From positions 1 to 37,077 of the forward strand of contig JAUXSA010000178.1 of NCBI GenBank assembly GCA_030681615.1: a stretch of DNA of 37,077 bases, read 5' to 3'. The stretch is from Bacteroidota bacterium. GTDB lineage: Bacteria > Bacteroidota > Bacteroidia > B-17B0 > Aurantibacillaceae. Shown here one piece after another: positions 25,626 to 32,440 of the stretch. Position 1 is the first letter of the stretch. Each line of letters begins with the position of its first letter. Both the position numbers and the translations under genes were made by a program. The notes beneath the pieces were generated by a model. That model had not been told where the DNA came from. It ran no database searches and saw nothing but the letters and a program-made list of their open reading frames with translations.

Positions 25626-26993
25626 TTATTTAATATTATTCCAAATTGTTTCAATTAGCTTTTCTATATCATCCCATTGAGTTTTAAGATCTTTTGGAAT
25701 TGCGGTAAAGTGTTTATTATGTACGTAGGCGTTAAAAGTTTCAATTGACAAAACACTATTTTTGTTATTAATATCTGTTCTTATTCTAGTTAAGATATGA
25801 TCATTAATTTGCATAGTAGATTCCATAAAATGAATAACTTTTTCCGCTTTTTCTTTGAGAGGAGACATTTTTTTCACACCTTGAATTTTTTTGAAACTAA
25901 TAAAAGCATCAATACTCAATTCTATAAACACTCTGAAAAGTACAGCTGCTGCATTTTCACAAAAATCAACATCTATTAGTCTTAGTTCTTTATATATTTT
26001 ATTGCTTTTATTATCAGAAATTTTAATCAAAAATCTTTTTGGTATTAACGTATCTCTATCGGTTGAAAGCGGTAAAATTTTTGACGCAACCTTATATTTT
26101 GGTGATTGTTTCCCATCATCTTTAGTAATTGCTGGATTTGTCAATTCCCAAATAGATGCAGTTTTCTTATCTTTATTTGGTATATCTGATTTTGAAAAAT
26201 TTTTTAATAGATAGTTTTCTCGGTCTGATTCGGTATAAATGTCACTTACCTTTATTTTTTTATCTGCTAAATCAAGAACCATTTTACTAAAAGGTTTGGC
26301 TATTTCTTTCGCTGGCAATTGGGTTTGAATATGTTTGTTCTTAATTGAATAGTCGAAGGCCTTTTGAACATTTTTATCTGTGATAATTCTTATTAAATTC
26401 GTTGATGGAACTTTTTTAAGTTTTGCTTTAACGTCTGGTGAAACAGACTTTTCGTTTTTAAGAAAATCCAACACCTGTAACGCTAATGAAGAAGTTCCTT
26501 TGACTTTCTCTTCAAACCTTTCTTTCTCCTGTGTTTCCCAACGTACAATACCTACACCTTCGTTTTCACCTGTGTGGCGTAATTCAATCCATTTATTTGC
26601 ATCATCAGGATTATTAAATATAACACAATTTATTTCTGTTATGGGATTCTTTTTATACAAATCACTTAGTGGTTTAAATTTTTTCCAAAAAGGCGTATCT
26701 TTTTCTACGAATCCCTCAAGATTTGAAAGAAGTTTTAAAGATGTAATTCGACGATTACCTTCAAGAACATTGAATTTGGTTTTCTCTTTTGGTATTGGCG
26801 CAACATAAATGAGCTCACCTGGGTTCAACATTTTAGACTCGATAATGTCTTTAGCTAGATTAATTATTTTTTCGGGTTGCTTTTCAATCATTATATTGAT
26901 AGCTTCTCTTTGATTGCTTACTTGTTCGAAACGAGGATTTTCCACATTTACTGTTAGATTAACAAGTTTGATACTTTTATTAATTGTAATCAT
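25626..26993 (-). CDS. ParB/Srx-fold protein paired with a DNA methyltransferase
   Basis: Protein of 455 residues. The N-terminal part (about 1-130) resembles a ParB/sulfiredoxin-fold nucleotide-binding domain: it begins by naming parameters (LTVNVENPRFEQVSNQREAI), continues LAKDIIESKMLNPGELIYV and has the ParB-box-like FNVLEGNRRITSLKLL (about 74-89). In ParB relatives this loop binds CTP; in other members it is a nuclease or sulfinic acid reductase. The middle (about 180-330) is Lys-rich and unassigned. The C-terminal 100 residues (SIETFNAYVHNKHFTAIPKD, LKTQWDDIEKLIETIW) resemble, from memory, endings of defence-associated proteins, but I cannot name the domain. No ParA partner or parS-like site was found, so chromosome segregation is unlikely. 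Confidence 0.75.
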   Translation of the reverse strand: MITINKSIKLVNLTVNVENPRFEQVSNQREAINIMIEKQPEKIINLAKDIIESKMLNPGELIYVAPIPKEKTKFNVLEGNRRITSLKLLSNLEGFVEKDTPFWKKFKPLSDLYKKNPITEINCVIFNNPDDANKWIELRHTGENEGVGIVRWETQEKERFEEKVKGTSSLALQVLDFLKNEKSVSPDVKAKLKKVPSTNLIRIITDKNVQKAFDYSIKNKHIQTQLPAKEIAKPFSKMVLDLADKKIKVSDIYTESDRENYLLKNFSKSDIPNKDKKTASIWELTNPAITKDDGKQSPKYKVASKILPLSTDRDTLIPKRFLIKISDNKSNKIYKELRLIDVDFCENAAAVLFRVFIELSIDAFISFKKIQGVKKMSPLKEKAEKVIHFMESTMQINDHILTRIRTDINNKNSVLSIETFNAYVHNKHFTAIPKDLKTQWDDIEKLIETIWNNIK

Positions 26994-27039
26994 AAGTTTT
27001 AATATGAAGTAAAATAAAGCAAAATAAACGACAAAGGAT

Positions 27040-27057
27040 ATAGGTAATTTTACCTAT
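27040..27057. promoter_or_regulatory. Operator-like palindrome upstream of the ParB-like gene
   Basis: ATAGGTAA TT TTACCTAT is a perfect palindrome with 8-bp arms, 47 bases before the start of the ParB-like gene and 20 before the small reading frame on the other strand. A minus-strand TATCCTTTG just beside it (27032-27040) is one base off the -7 consensus. The layout suits repression of the ParB-like/methyltransferase operon. Confidence 0.55.
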
Positions 27058-27077
27058 TTGGTGAAAAGATAGCCACA

Positions 27078-27149
27078 ATGAGTAAAATAAAAAAGATTAC
27101 AGAAGCAGACCTACTGCTGGAGGTAGGTACTTTATTGAGGGAAGGTTAA
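27078..27149 (+). pseudogene. 23-residue reading frame, possible truncated gene
   Basis: ATG at 27078 opens a frame of 23 sense codons (MSKIKKITEADLLLEVGTLL...) ending in TAA at 27147-27149, 15 bases before repeat copy B. The composition looks protein-like and it starts divergently from the ParB-like gene. It could be the surviving N-terminus of a gene cut by the repeat, or a chance frame. Confidence 0.3.
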
Positions 27150-27164
27150 AAGAAATGTGGAAGG

Positions 27165-27426
27165 CCAAATCCTCCCCCGGCCTCCGGCCACCCCCTCCAA
27201 AGGGGGACACCATGTGTGCTTACGCGGACGGCTTTACGGATGTAGCTTTGCGGTTAGATGTTTGAGTTTTCGATCTTGATCTTTTGCAGAGATAGATGCG
27301 AGCTAAGCTAGGCGTTTAGTTGATTGGGCCTACAGAAAAGTGCTTAGCGAGGCGGCGGTTTTTCTTTCGCTGTTCTACGTCGCGAAAGAAGGGCAATGCA
27401 AAGCATTGAGCCGGCATGTGCGTTGG
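27165..27426 (-). repeat. Non-coding repeat, copy B, inverted and permuted relative to copy A
   Basis: Block X (27165-27390) is the reverse complement of 17800-18026 with scattered substitutions, and block Y (27392-27426) that of 18048-18082. In the orientation of copy A the order here is Y-X with 1 base between, whereas copy A has X-21 bases-Y. The 10-bp terminal inverted repeats of copy A are not present here. Confidence 0.8.
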
Positions 27427-27481
27427 CTTCACACAAGCTGGCCTAAATAAGTAATGTGAACCTCATTTTGCTAAAGCGCAA

Positions 27482-27570
27482 AATATCTTTAAACGGCAGG
27501 TTAAAGGCTTCGCCTAAAAACTGGTTGGTTAAAATACCATTGTAAATATACACGCCGTTGCGCAGGCCCG
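27482..27570 (-). pseudogene. ald: Fragment of an alanine dehydrogenase gene (3' part)
   Basis: These 89 bases match 28922-29010, the end of the intact ald gene, with only three differences (27494, 27542 and 27557). All are third codon positions and silent (CCG/CCA, TAC/TAT, AAC/AAT). The reading frame gives GLRNGVYIYNGILTNQFLGE and continues to FNLPFKDI, then leaves the ald sequence before its last seven residues. Upstream it is cut at the GLRNG codons. The frame is closed by TAA on the far side (about 27594), so no protein of use is made. Silent-only divergence shows that the source was a functional homologue, not a fresh copy of the neighbour. Confidence 0.88.
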
Positions 27571-27654
27571 CAACTTCGGCAAGCTCTGTACCTTAACACA
27601 AATGCTATTAAACCATTTACACGCTGTGTCATAAAAAATAAGGTATTTAGTTTA

Positions 27655-27687
27655 ATTTCTCATTTCGCGATTTGCGAAATGAGAAAT
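27655..27687. promoter_or_regulatory. Perfect 14-bp inverted repeat overlapping the promoter of the winged-helix gene
   Basis: ATTTCTCATTTCGC (27655-27668), spacer GATTT, GCGAAATGAGAAAT (27674-27687). The -33 element TTTG (27671-27674) lies in its centre. A regulator bound here would block the promoter, which fits autorepression by the winged-helix protein encoded next, as known for AbiEi antitoxins. Confidence 0.75.
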
Positions 27688-27701
27688 AAGTTGTATATTT
27701 G
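27671..27701 (+). promoter_or_regulatory. Consensus promoter of the toxin-antitoxin-like pair
   Basis: TTTG (27671-27674), 19 bases, TATATTTG (27694-27701), an exact match to the Bacteroidota consensus. Transcription would start at about 27706, the first base of the proposed ATG. The mRNA would then be leaderless, or translation starts at the ATG at 27724. Confidence 0.75.
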
Positions 27702-27705
27702 TACT

Positions 27706-28233
27706 ATGAGAAAGCATAATGGTATGCGGCCACAGGATATAGCTATTTTGTTAAAGATCGTTTCGGTGAATGAACCGGCATGGAAATTAGTGCCGCTTTC
27801 ACAAGCATTATCTATAAGTATCTCCGAAATTTCGGAGTCTTTAAACAGGAGTCAGCAAGCAGGTTTAATAGATTTTAATAAAAAGAAAATTAACCGGCAA
27901 AACCTGATGGAGTTTTTAGAACATGGTTTGCGTTATGTTTTTCCGCAACAGCCCGGTTCTTTTTTAAGAGGTTTGCCTACAGCACATTCTCACCCTTTAA
28001 TAAAAAAAGTATTTATAAGCGAAATGAATTATGTTTGGCCGGATAATAGGGGCGATGTAATGGGGTTGGCGATAGAACCTTTTTATGCAAAGCAAACCCT
28101 TGCCGCTAAAGAAGATAAATTGTTTTATAAATTACTGGCTCTGGTTGATATTTTACGTGTAGGAAAAGTAAGAGAAATTAAATACGCTGTAAGCGAATTA
28201 AAAAAGAATATTTTGAATGAACCATCACACTAA
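27706..28233 (+). CDS. Winged-helix protein, probable antitoxin/repressor of an AbiE-like pair
   Basis: Protein of 175 residues from ATG 27706 (169 from 27724; the longer start at 27679 lies upstream of the promoter and is rejected). The N-terminal 65 residues form a winged helix-turn-helix (MRPQDIAILLKIVSVNEPAW, LSQALSISISEISESLNRSQ, QAGLIDFNKKKINRQ). The remaining part has conserved-looking LEHGLRYVFPQQPGSFLRGL and PTAHSHPLI segments and a helical C-terminus. Its stop codon lies 17 bases inside the nucleotidyltransferase gene, so the two are coupled. The promoter carries a strong palindrome, as expected for an autoregulated antitoxin. It is shorter than and not clearly of the AbiEi family, so the assignment rests on architecture and context. 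Confidence 0.75.
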   Translation: MRKHNGMRPQDIAILLKIVSVNEPAWKLVPLSQALSISISEISESLNRSQQAGLIDFNKKKINRQNLMEFLEHGLRYVFPQQPGSFLRGLPTAHSHPLIKKVFISEMNYVWPDNRGDVMGLAIEPFYAKQTLAAKEDKLFYKLLALVDILRVGKVREIKYAVSELKKNILNEPSH

Positions 28234-28897
28234 TACAGTAAGAATAAAAGCAGTTGCAAAAGCTTTAAAGGAGCTTAACGAAAAAGTAGTTTTTGTTGGG
28301 GGTGCTACCATATCCTTATATCCCGATAGACCGGTACTTGAAGTAAGGCCAACAGATGATGTAGACGTGATCATTGAAATAGTGAATTATGTTGACAGAA
28401 CAGAACTGGAGGCAAAACTCAGGTCTATAGGTTTTTCTCCTGATATAGAATCGGGAGTTATTTGTCGTTACCAAATACAAGGAATTATTGTAGATATAAT
28501 GCCAACAGATGATGCGTCCATTGGTTTTAAAAATATATGGTATCCCAAAGGTTTTGAAAAAGCAATTAATTATGAACTAGAAAAAAACTTTACAATAAAA
28601 ATACTAAGTGCTCCTTATTTTTTAGCAACAAAATTAGAAGCGTTTAAAGGGCGTGGCAAGAATGATGGAAGAACCAGTTCGGATTTTGAAGATATAATTT
28701 ATGTTTTAGAGAACAGACAAACAATATGGGATGAAATAAATAATGCAGAAGAAGGTCTTAAGAATTATTTGCGAAAAGAATTTACAAGATTATTAAACAA
28801 CCCTCATATTTTAGAATGGATAGATGGCCATGTAGAACGAGGATCTCCACCGGCAACAGATTTTATTTTTGAAAGTTTAAAAAAGTTTACTACATAA
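28217..28897 (+). CDS. Nucleotidyltransferase of the AbiEii/MNT type, probable toxin
   Basis: Protein of 226 residues with the polymerase-beta nucleotidyltransferase signature: VVFVGGATISLY (Gly28, Gly29), the paired acids in RPTDDVDVIIE (Asp48 and Asp50), and the third acid Asp93 in GIIVDIMPT. Downstream, FLATKLEAFKGRGKNDGRTS and SSDFEDIIYVLENR (about 135-165) match the helical part that completes the active site in AbiEii/AbiGii-like proteins. Such toxins transfer nucleotides to tRNA or proteins; which applies here is unknown. It overlaps the winged-helix gene by 17 bases. Its stop codon (28895-28897) directly touches the stop codon of the convergent ald gene. Confidence 0.82.
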   Translation: MNHHTNTVRIKAVAKALKELNEKVVFVGGATISLYPDRPVLEVRPTDDVDVIIEIVNYVDRTELEAKLRSIGFSPDIESGVICRYQIQGIIVDIMPTDDASIGFKNIWYPKGFEKAINYELEKNFTIKILSAPYFLATKLEAFKGRGKNDGRTSSDFEDIIYVLENRQTIWDEINNAEEGLKNYLRKEFTRLLNNPHILEWIDGHVERGSPPATDFIFESLKKFTT

Positions 28898-30115
28898 TTA
28901 AATCGCCGCCATCAGCAAATTAATATCTTTAAATGGCAGGTTAAAGGCTTCGCCTAAAAACTGGTTGGTTAAAATACCATTATAAATATACACGCCATTG
29001 CGCAGGCCCGGGTCTTTACGCACAATGCTGTCAAAGCCACCTTCGTCGCCCATGTTTAAAATAATTTGAGAGAAGATATTGCTTAATGCGTAAGAGGCGG
29101 TACGCGCCACGCGGCTGTTAATGTTGGGCACGCAATAATGTATAACGCCGTGTTTTCTAAACACCGGTTTGGTATGGTTGGTAACATGCGAGGTTTCAAA
29201 CACACCACCCTGGTCAATACTTACATCAATAATTACAGAGCCGGTCTTCATTTCGCCCACCATATTCTCAGTCACCACACAAGGCGTGCGGCCACGTGTA
29301 GCGCGCAGGGCGCCAATGGCAACGTCGGCTGTTTTTAAATGTTTTTCTAACACCTTTGGTACAATTACCGAGGTAAATACACGGCTGCCCAATTGGTTTT
29401 GCAAACGGCGTAAACGCGAGGTGCTGTTATCAAATACTTTTACAGATGCACCCAAACCAATTGCGGCACGGGCTGCAAATTCGCCAACAGTACCTGCACC
29501 AATAATAATAACTTCGGTAGGCGAGATGCCACTAATGCCACCTAATATGGCGCCAACACCGTTGTTAACGTTGCTTAATAATTCTGCTGCAATTAAAATA
29601 CTGGCACCGCCTGCAATTTCGCCCATGGCGCGGATAACAGGAAAGATGCCGGCCTCATCAATAATAAGATCAAAGGCTACACAATTTAGTTTTTTGGAGA
29701 TGAGTTTCTTTAAAAAATCCTGTGGTTGCACAGTTAATTGCAAAGCACTAAACAACGTTTGTTTAGGTTGCATCATTTCAATTTCTTCAATAGTTGGCGG
29801 TGCAATTTTAAAGATCACATCTGCTTTATAAACGTCGCTGGGCGAGAGTACTATTTCTGCACCGGCTTCGCTGTAATCGCTGTCTTCAAAGTTGGCAGTT
29901 TTACCCGCACCTGTCTCTATAACAATGCGGTGACCGTTATTAACTAACAGGGCAACAGCATCAGGCACTAGCGCCACCCGGTTTTCCTGGAAGGCAATTT
30001 CTTTAGGGATGCCTATGTAAAGTTTTCCTTTTTTGCGCGCTACTTCCAACATTTCTTCCTGCGGCGCAAAGGCCCCTTTGGTTAAAGAAAATAAAACGTC
30101 TTTTGTCATTACCAT
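28898..30115 (-). CDS. ald: Alanine dehydrogenase
   Basis: NAD-dependent enzyme interconverting L-alanine and pyruvate plus ammonia, in the cytosol. The length is 405 residues. N-terminal domain motifs IGIPKEIAFQENRVALVPDA and FKIAPPTIEEIEMM are those of AlaDH/PNT. The Rossmann domain carries VIIIGAGTVGEFAARAAIGL with an acidic residue at the end of strand 2 (VKVFDNS), followed by SVIIDVSIDQGG and CVPNINSRVARTASYALSN. The protein is somewhat longer at the N-terminus than classical alanine dehydrogenases, as in other Bacteroidota. An ATG two codons in is an alternative start. A fragment of a homologue lies 1.4 kb away at 27482-27570. Confidence 0.93.
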   Translation of the reverse strand: MVMTKDVLFSLTKGAFAPQEEMLEVARKKGKLYIGIPKEIAFQENRVALVPDAVALLVNNGHRIVIETGAGKTANFEDSDYSEAGAEIVLSPSDVYKADVIFKIAPPTIEEIEMMQPKQTLFSALQLTVQPQDFLKKLISKKLNCVAFDLIIDEAGIFPVIRAMGEIAGGASILIAAELLSNVNNGVGAILGGISGISPTEVIIIGAGTVGEFAARAAIGLGASVKVFDNSTSRLRRLQNQLGSRVFTSVIVPKVLEKHLKTADVAIGALRATRGRTPCVVTENMVGEMKTGSVIIDVSIDQGGVFETSHVTNHTKPVFRKHGVIHYCVPNINSRVARTASYALSNIFSQIILNMGDEGGFDSIVRKDPGLRNGVYIYNGILTNQFLGEAFNLPFKDINLLMAAI

Positions 30116-30143
30116 AATTTCTAAAAATTACTACTCAGTTTAA

Positions 30144-30893
30144 TTAATAAGCCGGGCCATTATATCGTGGCGCGTTGCAATCGTCAATACTTTTTTTGCG
30201 TGGGCGGTAAATTAAGCCTACACGTAATTCAAATGTGCGGTTACGGAATTTTGTACCATCCTTGCGGTGCGAGATGATATCGGGGTTCCAGTGGTATTCT
30301 ACAAAAGCCGAGATCTTTTTTAAGATCGGGAATTCGTAACCCAAACCAACTACACCACTAAAAAATATCTTAGGAAAAGAACCTGCAAATGGGCCATAAG
30401 CGCTAATGCTGGAGTTAAATAAATAATCGAGCTTAACACCCGGCATTAAATAAAAGCGTGATGAAAGACCAAGCGGAGAATAAAATTTTAAATAATTGTT
30501 CCACTGTATATACGTGTATTTGTTGGTAGAAAATGAACCTGCGCGGATGCCCGATAAAGGCTCGATCAATTCTTTTTCGCGGGCGCCTTTGTGCGTGTAT
30601 TCTAATTCGGTTTGCCAGCGCACATTATCGTAACGTAAAAATTCTGCAAAAATGCCGGCGCCCCAGCTAAAGTATTCGCGCGAGATATGGCTGCGGGGAT
30701 AGTAGTCGGTAAAATTAGCAGGATAATTAGCGGGGTCGTAATCGCGGCGGTCTTCGTTGGTGTTCTTGTAATAATGACAAGAGTGGTTAACAGCACCAAA
30801 AATACCAAAACCCCTGAAGAATTGCGCATTTGCTTTTTGTAAGCAGATCAGTAAAAATAATATTATTAATTTTTTCAATTTAAAATTTATCAT
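30144..30893 (-). CDS. Putative outer-membrane beta-barrel protein
   Basis: Protein of 249 residues with signal peptide (about 1-24, ending KANAQ). The mature part holds alternating amphipathic strands rich in aromatic residues: FSWGAGIFAEFLRYDNVRWQ, TYIQWNNYLKFYSPLGL, FYLMPGVKLDYLF, FFSGVVGLGYEF, ISAFVEYHWNPDI, and a last strand FELRVGLIYRPR. This is the pattern of PorT-like/OMP_b-brl barrels. Function unknown. It begins 16 bases after the stop of fabD and may be co-transcribed with it. Confidence 0.75.
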   Translation of the reverse strand: MINFKLKKLIILFLLICLQKANAQFFRGFGIFGAVNHSCHYYKNTNEDRRDYDPANYPANFTDYYPRSHISREYFSWGAGIFAEFLRYDNVRWQTELEYTHKGAREKELIEPLSGIRAGSFSTNKYTYIQWNNYLKFYSPLGLSSRFYLMPGVKLDYLFNSSISAYGPFAGSFPKIFFSGVVGLGYEFPILKKISAFVEYHWNPDIISHRKDGTKFRNRTFELRVGLIYRPRKKSIDDCNAPRYNGPAY

Positions 30894-30909
30894 TTAAAAT
30901 TTAACATCT

Positions 30910-31797
30910 CTATACGCTAACGGCTTCCGATGTGCCGCTTATTTTTTTAACCAGTCCTTGTAAAACTTTACCCGGACCCACTTCAATAAATTGAGTAGCG
31001 CCATCTGCCACCATTTGTTGAACGGATTGAGTCCATTTAACCGGAGCAGTTAACTGAGCAACCAAATTTTGCTGGATTTGTTTAGGATCTGATACCGCAT
31101 TTGCTGTTACATTTTGGTAAACCGGGCAAATAGGGTAGCTAAAGTGCGTAGCGGTGATGGCAGCTTCCAGTTCAATGCGTGCAGGTTCCATTAAGGGCGA
31201 GTGAAAAGCACCGCCAACAGGTAGAACTAATGCGCGTTTGGCACCTGCAGCTTTTAATTTTTCGCAGGCAATATTAATACCTTCAGTAGAACCGGAAATA
31301 ACTAATTGTCCGGGACAGTTATAATTAGCTGCAACAACAACGTGTCCGCTTGCTGTAATTTCTGCACAAATAGTTTCAACTACTTTATCATCTAAATTTA
31401 AAATGGCGGCCATGGTGCTTGGGTTAATTTCGCAGGCCTTTTGCATAGCAAGGGCGCGTTTGTAAACTAACTTTAAAGCATCGTCAAAGCTCAAACATTT
31501 GTTGGCAACTAAGGCCGAGAATTCGCCTAAAGAGTGGCCGGCAACCATATCGGGTTTAAAGCTATCGGCATTAACCGCTGCTAAAATAACCGAGTGTAAA
31601 AAAATGGCCGGTTGGGTAATTTTGGTTTGTTTAAGTTCTTCTTCCGTACCAGAGAACATGGTATCGGTGATCTTAAAGCCTAAAATAGAGTTGGCTTTTT
31701 CAAATAATTCTTTGGCAAGAGGGTTGTTTTCGTAAAGATCTTTGCCCATCCCTGGAAATTGTGAACCCTGACCCGGAAATATGTATGCTTTTTTCAT
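30910..31797 (-). CDS. fabD: Malonyl-CoA:ACP transacylase
   Basis: Loads malonyl groups onto acyl carrier protein for fatty acid synthesis. The length is 295 residues. The oxyanion glutamine is in FPGQGSQFPGMG (7-18), the nucleophilic Ser89 in VAGHSLGEFSAL, and catalytic His199 in GGAFHSPLM. The closing motif FIEVGPGKVLQGLVKKI is typical. It is not beside other fab genes here, a common arrangement in Bacteroidota. Confidence 0.97.
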   Translation of the reverse strand: MKKAYIFPGQGSQFPGMGKDLYENNPLAKELFEKANSILGFKITDTMFSGTEEELKQTKITQPAIFLHSVILAAVNADSFKPDMVAGHSLGEFSALVANKCLSFDDALKLVYKRALAMQKACEINPSTMAAILNLDDKVVETICAEITASGHVVVAANYNCPGQLVISGSTEGINIACEKLKAAGAKRALVLPVGGAFHSPLMEPARIELEAAITATHFSYPICPVYQNVTANAVSDPKQIQQNLVAQLTAPVKWTQSVQQMVADGATQFIEVGPGKVLQGLVKKISGTSEAVSV

Positions 31798-31908
31798 GTT
31801 TTTGTTGTAAAAAAGTATAGAATTGTAAATTTAGCAGAATAAAGCGACTAAATCAATTAAGTAAGCGGGCATTAGTTAACGGTGGATTGTTAGGAAAGTG
31901 TTTGTTCT

Positions 31909-32005
31909 ATTCCCCCTTTGAAAAAGGGGGTTAGGGGGATTCTGCACTTCAGTATATGAAGTTCTGGATATTCAATCCCCCTAGCCCCCTTCTCCAAGGG
32001 GGAAT
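31909..32005. repeat. CCCCCTTTG-type inverted repeat
   Basis: ATTCCCCCTTTG...GTTAGGGGGATT (31909-31941) is nearly the reverse complement of 31974-32005 (aatccccctagcccc...gggggaat), with a 32-base spacer. The arms differ at about three positions plus one length difference. The CCCCCTTTG unit also appears in repeat copies A and B. This is an intergenic repeat type common in the phylum. Confidence 0.75.
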
Positions 32006-32013
32006 TAGTACAT

Positions 32014-32044
32014 AAAAAAACCCGCAACGTTACCGTGCGGGTTT
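32014..32044 (-). terminator. Rho-independent terminator of rpsT
   Basis: Perfect 9-bp stem AAACCCGCA (32018-32026) with TGCGGGTTT (32036-32044) and 9-base loop. On the minus strand it is followed by seven T (plus-strand A run 32014-32020). It starts 22 bases after the rpsT stop. Confidence 0.9.
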
Positions 32045-32066
32045 AATAAGGGGGGAAAACCTTTAA

Positions 32067-32321
32067 TTATTTAATAGAAGTAACCTTTTTAGCCAATTTT
32101 GACTTAAGATTACCAGCTTTATTTTTATGGATTACTGACTTTTTAGCCAATTTATCGATCATGCTCGATACTTTTGGTAAAAGGTCTTGTGCTTCTTTCT
32201 TAGAAGTAGTTGTACGTAATTTGTTTACCGCGTTACGGGTTGTTTTAGCGTAATAACGATTTTCAGTACGTTTAGCACCGTTAGAACGAATGCGTTTGAT
32301 GGATGATTTATGATTTGCCAT
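32067..32321 (-). CDS. rpsT: Ribosomal protein S20
   Basis: Small-subunit protein that binds 16S rRNA early in assembly. The 84-residue protein [20 protein letters not shown]...is basic and helical, with the family start ANHKSxxKRIR and an Ala/Lys-rich end ([16 protein letters not shown]). Start 32321 is chosen over an upstream ATG at 32402, which lies beyond the promoter. Monocistronic, with its own consensus promoter and terminator. Confidence 0.97.
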   Translation of the reverse strand: MANHKSSIKRIRSNGAKRTENRYYAKTTRNAVNKLRTTTSKKEAQDLLPKVSSMIDKLAKKSVIHKNKAGNLKSKLAKKVTSIK

Positions 32322-32360
32322 TTCTTTAATTTCTTGTTGTGTACCCCAATTTTGGGAAGG

Positions 32361-32390
32361 CAAATATACGGTTTTTTTTGAATATGCAAA
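32361..32390 (-). promoter_or_regulatory. Promoter of rpsT
   Basis: On the minus strand: TTTG (32387-32390), 18 bases, TATATTTG (32361-32368), a near-perfect Bacteroidota promoter 39 bases upstream of the ATG. Confidence 0.8.
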
Positions 32391-32428
32391 TGTTAAAAAC
32401 AATTTTGCTATTAAAATCTATTAAAGGT

Positions 32429-32436
32429 TATTTTTG
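32429..32436 (+). promoter_or_regulatory. -7 promoter element of the OmpA-like gene
   Basis: TATTTTTG fits TAnnTTTG, four bases upstream of the ATG at 32441, which implies an almost leaderless transcript. It lies divergently from the rpsT promoter. Confidence 0.4.
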
Positions 32437-32440
32437 TAAT

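Larger units (their letters stand above)
26994..27705. other. 712-base stretch of remnants and repeats between two defence-like modules
   Basis: In order: leader of the ParB-like gene, a perfect palindrome (27040-27057), a 23-codon reading frame (27078-27149), repeat copy B (27165-27426), an alanine dehydrogenase 3' fragment (27482-27570), about 80 bases with no recognised content, and the palindromic operator and promoter of the next gene (27655-27701). Confidence 0.7.

Noticed and set aside
25626-26993. Chromosome-partitioning ParB
   Set aside because: No ParA neighbour, no parS-like palindromes seen nearby, and the protein lacks the usual ParB helix-turn-helix region after the ParB box. 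The N-terminal likeness is to the wider ParB/Srx fold only.
27482-29010. Direct repeat of the ald 3' end as attachment sites (attL/attR) of an integrative element
   Set aside because: No integrase or tRNA lies between the copies. The three silent differences show that the fragment derives from a separate functional allele, and the fragment lacks the last seven codons, so a site-specific att duplication is not supported.
29169-29831. 220-codon open frame antisense to ald
   Set aside because: Lies wholly within the strongly conserved ald coding sequence on the opposite strand and has no protein-like motifs. A shadow frame.
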